This document shows, piece after piece, positions 1 to 6,220 of a DNA stretch of 7,490 nucleotides. Origin of the DNA: Candidatus Eiseniibacteriota bacterium (GTDB taxonomy: Bacteria > Eisenbacteria > RBG-16-71-46); NCBI GenBank assembly GCA_005893365.1, contig VBPB01000216.1:1-7490 (forward strand), given 5' to 3'. Position numbers and translations under genes: made by a program. The notes under the pieces were generated by a model, which did not search any database, was not told where the DNA came from, and saw only the letters and a list, made by a program, of their open reading frames with translations. The stretch's first letter is position 1. Every line of letters begins with the position of its first letter.

Positions 1-245
1 TGCGCCGGGAGCGCGCAGGCGTCGGGCCAGTACAGCGACCAGCGCGCCCGCAGCGCCTGGGAACACCCGGTGAGGTCGACGAAGGTGCAGTACTCGTCGT
101 TGGGCGGCGTGAAGAAGCTCGCCTCCTGGAACGGGGGGCCGGTCTGGCCCGAGACGCAGGTGGTCGCGGACACGCGTGACGGTGCGACCGCCATCGCGAG
201 GACGACGGCGACCGGGAGCAGCATGATTTGCGCGAGGAGACGCAC
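1..245 (-). CDS. Secreted protein of unknown function, N-terminal part (truncated by window edge)
   Basis: The C-terminus lies beyond the left edge; about 81 residues are visible. I chose a GTG start at 245-243 because a purine-rich AAGGGAG lies 4 nt upstream, and because it gives the longer signal peptide: MRLLAQIMLLPV followed by a hydrophobic Val/Ala/Met stretch and a likely signal peptidase I site near S-R-V-S-A. An in-frame ATG at 224-222 is the alternative start. The mature part begins TTCVSGQTGPPF and contains Cys residues in short motifs (EYCTF, TGCSQ, PDACAL), which suggests disulfides in an exported protein. Its aromatic and polar composition and clean codon bias support real coding. 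I do not recognise the family. It is transcribed divergently from the membrane protein at 559, so the two may share the intervening promoter region. Function unknown. Confidence 0.7.
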   Translation of the reverse strand, partial: MRLLAQIMLLPVAVVLAMAVAPSRVSATTCVSGQTGPPFQEASFFTPPNDEYCTFVDLTGCSQALRARWSLYWPDACALPA

Positions 246-558
246 TCGACTCCCTTCTTCCCAACCGCAGCTCTCGACCTGCCGCGCGGCGCGGCGGGGC
301 CTGAGGAGCATGCGTGCGGGCCTGGTTGGTGGCCTGGCCGGGGGGGCGGCGAAGGCCTTCGTGGGTGATGGTTCTGACGCAAGGGTAGCCCACCCGCGTT
401 CGGCGGGGCGAGAAGAATCGCGCTGGCGGCCCCGGGCGGTCCGGCCGGTCCCCCGGGGCGTGATGCTTCCGGGACCCGCGACCACGGCCCGCATCCGTCC
501 GGGGCGTCCCCACCTGGGTCCCGCGACAAGCCCGACACGACGGGCTAGAGTCAGCCGC
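246..558. other. Divergent intergenic region with GC-rich hairpins
   Basis: This roughly 310-nt stretch lies between two divergent genes and should hold both promoters, but I see no convincing -35/-10 pair. It holds an 8-bp inverted repeat (429-436 with 452-459, core CCCCGGG/CCCGGGG). It also holds a pair of near-identical 12-mers at 471-482 and 516-527 (GGGACCCGCGAC and GGGTCCCGCGAC), whose GGGACCC/GGGTCCC cores are also mutually complementary. The plus frame of the downstream gene stays open back to position 70. However, its translation here is Arg/Pro/Gly-rich low complexity with no hydrophobic pattern, so I treat it as non-coding. An ATG at 310, just after GAGGAG (303-308), is in that frame, but its spacing is only 1 nt. 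Confidence 0.5.
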
Positions 559-2088
559 GTGCGACCGGCCGCAGGCACACCCCGACCTCCCGGACCCGCC
601 GCGCCCGAACTCGCGACGCCCTGGCCCTGGGTCCCGCCGCTCGCCGCCGCGGCCGCCGCCGGGCTGGTCTTCCATCGCGCGCTCACCTTCTACTTCTCGC
701 AGGACGACTTCCTCGGGCTCGCGCGCGCCTCCGGGCTCGCGCCGCGGCTGACCGGCGCGTGGCGCTACCTCTCGCACCAGGCGTTCTTCGACCTCATGCG
801 CCGGGTGGCCGGGCTCGACGCCGGGCCGTACCACGCGGCCAGCCTGGTGGTCCACGCCGCGGGGGCGGCCCTGCTCGCCCGCTTCCTCGCCCGGGTGGTG
901 TCGCGCCCGGCGGCCCTGCTCGGGGCGGTCTTCTTCGCCGTCCACCCCTCGCACTTCGGCTCGGTCTACTGGATCTCGGCGATCGGCGACGAGCTGGCGC
1001 TGCTCGGAGCCCTCGCCGCCCTGCTGCTGGCCCTGGACGGCGGGCGCCGCGGCTGGACCGCGCTGCCGGTGTTCGCGCTCTCACTGCTCGCCAAGGAATC
1101 GACGCTGTTGCTGCCCGCGGCGGTGGCGCTGGCCGCCCGCCCGCTGCGCTCACGCGTGCCCCGCGGGCTGCTGGCGGGCCTCGCCGCCCTCGCGCTGGTC
1201 CACCTCGCCACGCTCACCGCCGGCGACGCCTTCGGCGTGCGGCGCGGGTTGCCGGGCGAGGCGGCCTACGCGACCGGGCTCGGCGGCCACGTCCTGGCCA
1301 ACGCGCTCACCTATCTCGGTTGGACCGCGGACTTCCTGCTGCCGACGGTGACGGGATTCAGCAACGTGGTCGATCGGTCGGTCCAGCCGTGGGGCGTGGG
1401 CCTGGCGATCGCGTGGCTCGCGGGGCTTGGGTTCCGCGCCCTGCGCGAGCGGGGCTGGGTCGCGGCGGGGGCGTCCTTCGCGCTCTTCCTGCTCCCGGTG
1501 CTCCCGCTGCGCCACCACACCTATCACTACTACCTCACCGCCCCCCTGCTCGGGGCCGCCTGGGGCGTGGCGGCGGCGGCGGATTGGGCGTTGGCACGGC
1601 GGGGGACGCGGGTCGCCTGGGGAATCGCCGGCGCCTTAGCACTGCTGCTGACCCTCAACGGCGCGCTGCTGGTGCGGCGGATCGAGACCATGCCGTTCGT
1701 GCTGCCGGGGCTGCGCGACGAGGCCATCGTCGACCGGGCCCGCATCGCCCGCAACGTGCGCGACGGCATCGCCGCCGCTCTCCCGGTCACCGGCGACACG
1801 CTGGTCTTCTGGTCGCCGCTCGCGGCCTCGCTCGGCGCCCGCGGCGAGCCGCTCGCGGCCCGCGCGCCGCAAGAGACCTACTGGGAGCGCAACCTGCGCG
1901 ACGCCCTGCTCGACGGCCTCGCGGTGCGGGTGATGTTCCCCGACGTGGCGGCGGTGGCCTTCACGCGCGAGTTCCGGCCGACGGGGGCCGCCACGCGCTA
2001 CGCGGTCTACCGCCCCGACGGCTGGGTGCGGGTCGCCACCTCGGCGGAGGTGGAGTCGGCGATCCGGGCCGGCCAGCTCGGGCACTGA
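559..2088 (+). CDS. GT-C-type polytopic membrane glycosyltransferase-like protein
   Basis: About 509 residues if read from the GTG at 559. It is a multi-spanning inner-membrane protein resembling the GT-C superfamily (PMT/ArnT/TMTC-like), enzymes that move sugars from polyprenyl-phosphate carriers on the periplasmic side. Visible signals: a first membrane helix around residues 27-45; an FSQDDF acidic pair at about 47-51 in the first external loop, where GT-C enzymes carry the catalytic Asp; HPSHFGSVYWISAIGDE at about 129-145, matching the TMTC-like 'HP.H...V.WI...D' pattern; LLAKES at about 177-181; an aromatic HHTYHYY at 319-325; and a soluble C-terminal domain from about residue 380. No TPR repeats follow. 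The start is uncertain: the frame is open to position 70, with in-frame ATGs at 310 and 463, but the extra sequence is low complexity. The RBS at 559 is weak. Acceptor and sugar cannot be told from the sequence. Confidence 0.72.
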   Translation: MRPAAGTPRPPGPAAPELATPWPWVPPLAAAAAAGLVFHRALTFYFSQDDFLGLARASGLAPRLTGAWRYLSHQAFFDLMRRVAGLDAGPYHAASLVVHAAGAALLARFLARVVSRPAALLGAVFFAVHPSHFGSVYWISAIGDELALLGALAALLLALDGGRRGWTALPVFALSLLAKESTLLLPAAVALAARPLRSRVPRGLLAGLAALALVHLATLTAGDAFGVRRGLPGEAAYATGLGGHVLANALTYLGWTADFLLPTVTGFSNVVDRSVQPWGVGLAIAWLAGLGFRALRERGWVAAGASFALFLLPVLPLRHHTYHYYLTAPLLGAAWGVAAAADWALARRGTRVAWGIAGALALLLTLNGALLVRRIETMPFVLPGLRDEAIVDRARIARNVRDGIAAALPVTGDTLVFWSPLAASLGARGEPLAARAPQETYWERNLRDALLDGLAVRVMFPDVAAVAFTREFRPTGAATRYAVYRPDGWVRVATSAEVESAIRAGQLGH

Positions 2089-2109
2089 CGCGGCGCCGGC
2101 CGCGTGCAA

Positions 2110-2131
2110 CCCGGGCGCCGTCGCGCCCGGG
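2110..2131 (+). terminator. GC hairpin downstream of the membrane protein, possible terminator
   Basis: A perfect 9-bp stem, CCCGGGCGC (2110-2118) with GCGCCCGGG (2123-2131), with a 4-nt CGTC loop, begins 22 nt after the stop codon. No T tract follows, so it may only stabilise a 3' end or work with Rho. A second, weaker stem (CGCCGG 2141-2146 with CCGGCG 2157-2162) lies just downstream. Confidence 0.4.
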
Positions 2132-2147
2132 CCCCTCGCACGCCGGC

Positions 2148-2176
2148 TTGCAACGCCCGGCGATCGGGCGCATGTT
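2148..2176 (+). promoter_or_regulatory. Candidate sigma70-type promoter of the TPP-regulated operon
   Basis: TTGCAA (2148-2153; 4 of 6 bases match TTGACA) and CATGTT (2171-2176; 3 of 6 match TATAAT) are separated by 17 nt. This would place transcription start near 2183-2188, just before the riboswitch. The fit is weak and rests mainly on spacing and position. A perfect 14-nt palindrome (CGCTCGCGCGAGCG, 2183-2196) sits at the predicted start. Confidence 0.25.
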
Positions 2177-2199
2177 CTCCCTCGCTCGCGCGAGCGGGC

Positions 2200-2288
2200 G
2201 TCGTTAGGGGTGGCCTGCGACATACAGCGCCGGCCTGAGAGCACACCCTTAGAACCTGACCTGGTTCGGACCAGCGTAGGGAAACGGC
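2200..2288 (+). ncRNA. TPP riboswitch aptamer (THI element)
   Basis: All conserved blocks of the thiamin pyrophosphate aptamer are present in order: CTGAGA (2235-2240), ACCCTT (2245-2250), GAACCTGA (2252-2259), CTGGT/ACCAG hairpin with TCGG loop (2261-2274), and GCGTAGGGAA (2274-2283). The P1 helix pairs GTCGTT (2200-2205) with AACGGC (2283-2288), including one T-G wobble. P2 pairs GGCC (2212-2215) with GGCC (2232-2235), closing a short P3 arm. CTGAGA contributes to the pyrimidine-binding pocket and GCGTAGGGAA to the pyrophosphate side in known TPP aptamers. Its position 97 nt upstream of the permease start, followed by a terminator, indicates repression of the downstream transporter genes when cellular TPP is high. 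Confidence 0.96.
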
Positions 2289-2317
2289 CAAGACAAGCGA
2301 GCTCTCCGGTTGCCTTC

Positions 2318-2353
2318 ACGCCGTCCCCACGCGGGTGCGGCGTTCTTGTTTTT
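2318..2353 (+). terminator. Rho-independent terminator of the TPP riboswitch (expression platform)
   Basis: The stem is ACGCCG (2318-2323) with CGGCGT (2338-2343), followed by a T-G wobble, one mismatch and an inner CCC/GGG. A T-rich run, TTCTTGTTTTT (2343-2353), follows immediately. This is a standard intrinsic terminator, unusually clear in such GC-rich DNA. A competing pairing exists: GCCGTCCC (2320-2327) can pair with GGG (2279-2281) plus ACGGC (2284-2288), with a two-A bulge. That would break both the aptamer's P1/GGGAA region and this terminator stem, so ligand-free RNA should read through and TPP-bound RNA should terminate. Confidence 0.85.
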
Positions 2354-2368
2354 CCAAGGACGCCTTGG
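2354..2368 (+). other. Small hairpin after the T-tract, before the permease RBS
   Basis: CCAAGG (2354-2359) pairs perfectly with CCTTGG (2363-2368) around an ACG loop. It directly follows the terminator T-tract and lies 7 nt before the GGGAAGG Shine-Dalgarno (2376-2382). Separately, GCCTTC (2312-2317) is a perfect complement of GAAGGC (2378-2383) and could mask the RBS. A role in translation control is possible but unproven. Confidence 0.4.
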
Positions 2369-2385
2369 CCCGCACGGGAAGGCTC

Positions 2386-3837
2386 ATGTTCAGCCGCAGC
2401 CCCCTCGACTGGGGGCTCATCGCCGTCTATTTCGGCTTCCTCGCCGTGGTGTGGCTGCGCCGCTCGGCGCACCGCACCAGTGCCGTCGACTATCTGCTCG
2501 CGGGCCGGCGCGTGACGCTGCCAGCGTTCGTGGCCACGCTGGTCGCCACCTGGTACGGCGGCATCCTCGGCGTCGGCGAGTACTCGTGGCGCTACGGGAT
2601 CTCCAACTGGCTGGTGTTCGGCGTGCCCTACTACGTCGGGGCGCTGCTGTTCGCTTGGGTTTTCGCCCGCCGCGCCCGCACGGCGGAGCTCTTCACCATC
2701 CCCGACCTGCTCGACCGCCACTACGGGCGCGGACCGGCGGTGCTCGGTGCGCTCACGGTGTTCCTCACCTCGGCGCCGGCCGCCTACGTGCTCATGCTCG
2801 GGACCCTGTTCGCCGCCATGTTCGGGCTGCCGCTGGTGCCCTGCGTGGTGGCCGCGGCCCTGCTCTCGCTCTTCTACATCTCGCGCGGCGGGCTGCGCAC
2901 CGTCGTGTTCACCGACCAGGTGCAGTTCGTCCTGATGTACGCGGGCTTCGTGGTGATGCTCGGCTTCCTGGTGGCCCGGCACGGCGGCCTCGGCTACCTC
3001 ACCCGCTCGCTCCCTCCCGCCCATTTCACCTGGAACGGCGGCAATCCCGCCGCGGCGATCCTGGTCTGGTACGTGATCGCGCTCTCGACCCTGGTGGACC
3101 CGGGCTTCTGGCAGCGGGCCTACGCCGCCCGCGATCCCGGCGTGGCGCGCCAGGGCGTACTCATTTCGATCGTGTGCTGGATCGTCTTCGACTTCCTCAC
3201 CACCGCCACCGGCCTCTACGCGCGCGCGGTGCTGCCGCGCCTGGCCGAGCCGGTGTTCGCCTTCCCCGAGCTGGCCCGCGTCACGCTGCCGCCGGTGGCG
3301 CTCGGGCTCTTCTACCTGGCGATGATCGCCACGGTGATGAGCACCGTCGATTCGTACGGGTTCATCGCCGCCGAGACCATCGGCCGCGACCTCATCTGGC
3401 GGCTGCGCCAGGGTGCTCACGAGGAGCGGGTGCCCTTCTACACGCGCCTCGGGCTGTGGGGGGCCGCCGGGTTCGCGACCGCACTCGCGCTGGCGCGCCC
3501 GAGCGTGATCGCGCTGTGGCACGACGTCGGCTCCATCACCACGCCGACGCTGCTGCTGCCGGTCGGCACGGCGCTGCTCCGCCGCGGCCGCGTGGGCAGC
3601 CGCTGGACCGCCTTGGCGATGGTGCTCGCCTTCGGCGTCTCGCTCGCCTGGGTGTTGATCAAGTCGTTCCCTCCCGCCGGCCGACCGGCGGGTTATCCGC
3701 TCGACCTCGAACCCATCTATGCGGGGCTGCTGGTCTCGCTCGCCGTCTACGCGGCGGGCTGGGCGGCGCGGTCCCGTCCCCACCTCGACGCGGCGGCCGA
3801 GCCGTCCGCGTGGGAAGGAAGAGGAGCATGGCCATGA
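2386..3837 (+). CDS. SSS-family Na+:solute symporter, TPP-regulated (predicted thiamin or thiamin-precursor permease)
   Basis: This 483-residue protein has the usual size of the sodium:solute symporter family (APC/LeuT-fold inner-membrane secondary transporters). Family landmarks: VDYLLAGRR (34-42) after TM1, WYGGILGVGEYSW (56-68), the GGLRTVVFTDQVQF signature (168-181), DPGFWQR (238-244), and MIATVMSTVDSYGF (313-326), whose Ser/Thr corresponds to the sodium-site region of this family. The start is the ATG at 2386 behind GGGAAGG (2376-2382); a GTG at 2335 lies inside the terminator stem and is rejected. The leader's TPP riboswitch marks the substrate as thiamin, its pyrimidine (HMP) or thiazole moiety, or a related compound. 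A THI-element-controlled PanF-like SSS permease (ThiV) has been predicted in comparative genomics of thiamin genes; this could be a functional counterpart, but orthology is not shown. Its stop overlaps the receptor start by 4 nt, implying translational coupling. Confidence 0.9.
   Translation: MFSRSPLDWGLIAVYFGFLAVVWLRRSAHRTSAVDYLLAGRRVTLPAFVATLVATWYGGILGVGEYSWRYGISNWLVFGVPYYVGALLFAWVFARRARTAELFTIPDLLDRHYGRGPAVLGALTVFLTSAPAAYVLMLGTLFAAMFGLPLVPCVVAAALLSLFYISRGGLRTVVFTDQVQFVLMYAGFVVMLGFLVARHGGLGYLTRSLPPAHFTWNGGNPAAAILVWYVIALSTLVDPGFWQRAYAARDPGVARQGVLISIVCWIVFDFLTTATGLYARAVLPRLAEPVFAFPELARVTLPPVALGLFYLAMIATVMSTVDSYGFIAAETIGRDLIWRLRQGAHEERVPFYTRLGLWGAAGFATALALARPSVIALWHDVGSITTPTLLLPVGTALLRRGRVGSRWTALAMVLAFGVSLAWVLIKSFPPAGRPAGYPLDLEPIYAGLLVSLAVYAAGWAARSRPHLDAAAEPSAWEGRGAWP
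3821..3826 (+). promoter_or_regulatory. Shine-Dalgarno that decides the receptor start
   Basis: GAGGAG lies 1 nt before the ATG at 3828 and 7 nt before the ATG at 3834. The spacing favours 3834, which also gives an ATGA overlap with the permease stop and a clean signal peptide beginning MKTIVIALAL. Confidence 0.75.
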
Positions 3838-6126
3838 AGACGATCGTGATCGCGCTGGCGCTGTCCCTGGCGCCGGCGCTCGCCCATGCGCAGACGCCGC
3901 CGGCGGAATCCGCGGCCGCGCCCGAGACGCTCGGCCGCGTCGTGACCCTCCCCGAGGTGGTGGTCAGCACCGCGCGCGCGGGCGCGCGCACGCCGGTCGC
4001 CACCACCGTGCTCGGGCGCGAGGCGCTGCAGCGCATCAACTGGGGCCAGGACACGCCGATGGCGCTCGCCACCCTTCCCGGGGCCTACGCGTACTCCGAC
4101 GCCGGCAACGGCATCGGCTACTCGTACCTCACGATTCGCGGCTTCCCGCAGCGGCGCATCAGCGTGCTCATCGACGGCGTGCCGCTCAACGACCCCGAGT
4201 CGCACGAGGTCTACTGGATCGACCATCCCGACCTGCTGGCCTCGACCGCCGAGGTCCAGCTCCAGCGCGGCGTGGGCTCGGCGCTCTATGGGTCCCCCTC
4301 GCTGGGCGGGAGCGTCAATCTCGAGTCCGCGCCGTTCGGCACCCGTCCCTCGGCGACCGCGACGCTCGCCTACGGCTCGTATCGCACCCGGCGCGAGTCG
4401 CTCGAGATGGACTCGGGCTCGAACGGGCCCTGGAACGTCTACGGGCGCTACTCGCGGATCGAGACCGACGGCTATCGCGACCAGTCGTGGTCGCGGCTCT
4501 GGTCCTACTTCCTCTCGGTGCGGCGGCAATTCGAGAGGCAGTCGCTGCGCGTCAATCTCTTCGGCGGCCCCGAGACCACGCACCTCGCCTACAAGGGCGT
4601 CCCCCAGCCCTACCTCGACGGCCAGATCACCGGCGACGCCGACCGCGACCGCCGGGCGAACCTGCTCGCCTACCCGGGCGAAGCCGATCACTTCTTCGAG
4701 CCGCACTACGAGATCGTCCACACCTGGTGGCCGGCCCGGTCGCTGGACTTCGCCCAGACGCTGTTCTGGTTCGACGGGCGCGGCTACTACGACGAGCAGC
4801 GGCGGGACGCGCTCGGCAACTACCGGCTGGCGCCGTGGGCCGCGGACACGACGCTCTATCCGGCCGCCTATTTCCAGGACGCCTACGGTCAGACGATCCG
4901 CGACCCCCAGGGCCGGCCGTTGCTCCAGCAGACCGACCTGGTCCGCGAGCGGTTCGTCGCCAACCAGCACTACGGCTGGGCGCCGCGCCTGCTGGCGCAC
5001 CATCGTCGTGGCACGCTCACCGTGGGCGGCGAGCTGCGGGCGCACGACGGGCACCACATCGGCACGGTCATCTCGGGCGCGGCGCTGCCGCCCGGCACCG
5101 AGCCCGATCATCCCTACTACGACTACCATCCGCGCACGCTCACCGCCGGCCTCTTCGTGCGCGAGGAGTGGCAGGCGACGCGCCCCGTGCGCATATCGAA
5201 GTACGAGGTCCCGAAGAGCGCCGTCACCGTGACGGCCGATCTCGCCTGGCGGCACCAGACCTACCGCATGCGCGGCGACGTCTACGGCGGCGTGCGGTTC
5301 GACCAATCCTACGACTTCCTCCTGCCGCGCCTCGGGGTGACGGTCGTGCCGCGCAAGGACTGGACGCTCTTCGGCGCCTGGTCGTACGCGAGCCGTGAGC
5401 CGAGGTTCATCGATCTGTTCAACCCCGAAGTGGCGGGCAGTGTCCCCAACTACCTGGTCCGCGACCCGCTCACTCAACGACTTCGAGCTGGGTGCCGCCT
5501 GGCGCGGCCGCGGTCTGGCGGCCGGCGTCAACCTCTACCGCATGGACCTCAGGGACGAGCTGGTGGACTTCCAATTCAACTCGGATCTCGGCTACTACAT
5601 CACCGAGAACGCGGGCCGCTCGGTCCACCAGGGCGTGGAGCTGACGGCGGGCATCGACCAGCGCCCGACACCGGACACCCGCGTCACCCTCGACGCCAAC
5701 GCCACGCTCGGCGACAATCACTTCACACGCTTCGACGAACGGGTGGACGCCCTCACCACCGTGGACCACGCCGGCAAGGCCATCGGGTTCTCACCGGCCG
5801 TCACCGCCAACGCGCGCGGGCGGGTGGAGTGGCATGGCGCCTCGCTCGGCGCCGAGCTCCAGCAGGTGGGGCGGATCTACCTCGACAACAGCGAGGACCG
5901 GAGCGCCAGCGTCGCCCCGCGGGCGGTGGTGAACCTCAGCGCCGGGTGGCGCGGGTCAGTCACCGAGGACTCCCGGGTCTCGGCCGAGGTCACCGTCTTC
6001 AACGCGTTCGACAAGCGCTACGCGACCGGCGGTTACTTCGACTACGACGCCAGCGGTGGCTACGTGCCCCACTTCGTGGTCGCCGCGCGGCGGAACGCGC
6101 TGGCGCAAGTGCGGGTGGGGTTCTAG
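3834..6126 (+). CDS. TonB-dependent outer-membrane receptor, frameshifted near 5470 (predicted thiamin-compound receptor)
   Basis: Reconstructed as about 763 residues across one frame change. Residues 1-20 form a signal peptide (MKTIVIALAL to a cleavage near AHAQ). A TLPEVVVSTAR segment (38-48) resembles the TonB-box/plug entry. The plug domain follows at about 53-165, with LTIRGFPQRRISVLIDGVPLND and then QLQRGVGSALYGSPSLGGSVN. The rest is beta-barrel with alternating aromatic strands and large loops. The barrel ends in the expected C-terminal Phe (RVGF) for outer-membrane assembly. The frame running from 3834 is good through RDPLT (to 5474). The receptor then continues one frame over from about 5470 (SLNDFELGAAW) to the stop at 6124-6126. 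Without correction, translation runs on to 6278 with an Arg-rich tail. It is co-transcribed and coupled with the SSS permease under the TPP riboswitch, so it probably brings a thiamin-related compound across the outer membrane using TonB/ExbBD energy encoded elsewhere. Confidence 0.88.
5463..5481 (+). other. Frameshift site in the TonB-dependent receptor
   Basis: Upstream the receptor is read as ...YLVRDPLT (codons starting at positions divisible by 3). Downstream it is read as SLNDFELGAAW one base later. Receptors of this family usually have 'PE...(N)DYELG' at this strand. Here NDFELG is present but the preceding Pro-Glu is missing. This suggests loss of a short non-multiple-of-three segment between copies of a TCACTC-like sequence, rather than a single inserted base. 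No slippery heptamer is evident. It may be a true mutation or an assembly or read error. Confidence 0.8.
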
Positions 6127-6220
6127 CGGACGCGGCGACACCGGCGCGCGAGCGGCCGGTCCCACCTGCGGGGTCCGGCGCGCGCCCGCTTCGCCCCCGC
6201 CGGCCTCAGCGGCCGGCGAG
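6127..6220. terminator. Convergent intergenic hairpins, possible bidirectional terminator
   Basis: The receptor and the hydrolase converge here. One hairpin pairs GCCGG (6155-6159) plus CCC (6161-6163) with GGG (6171-6173) plus CCGGC (6175-6179). A second is a perfect 8-bp stem, CGCCGGCC (6198-6205) with GGCCGGCG (6211-6218). Its 5-nt loop contains the stop codon of the minus-strand gene (6208-6206). Neither has a T-tract on either strand, so termination function is only a suggestion from position. Confidence 0.4.

Noticed and set aside
70..558. N-terminal extension of the GT-C protein back to position 70
   Set aside because: It overlaps the divergent secreted-protein gene and encodes an Arg/Pro/Gly-rich stretch without structure. 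The membrane-protein pattern starts only after 559.
759..2207. Second plus-strand frame inside the GT-C gene
   Set aside because: Arg/Ala/Gly-rich shadow frame with no hydrophobic segments or motifs, unlike the coding frame.
2335..2385. GTG at 2335 as the permease start
   Set aside because: It lies inside the terminator stem and would be translated across the T-tract. The ATG at 2386 has a good Shine-Dalgarno and begins at the family's usual N-terminus.
1636..3783. Long minus-strand open frame (715 codons)
   Set aside because: It is antisense to the GT-C protein and the permease, crosses the riboswitch, and its translation is Arg/Gly/Glu/His-rich low complexity. It is a shadow caused by high GC and rarity of stop codons.
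2310..3833. In-frame upstream extension of the receptor frame through the permease region
   Set aside because: The translation is Arg/Pro/His-rich and overlaps the well-supported permease in another frame. The receptor has its own Shine-Dalgarno and signal peptide at 3834.
5463..5481. Programmed ribosomal frameshifting in the receptor
   Set aside because: No slippery heptamer or obvious stimulatory structure is seen, and a conserved motif seems partly missing. A deletion or sequence error is the simpler reading.
3747..5531. Long minus-strand open frame (594 codons) opposite the receptor
   Set aside because: Low-complexity Arg/Val/Gly-rich translation with no domain pattern; antisense shadow of the receptor.
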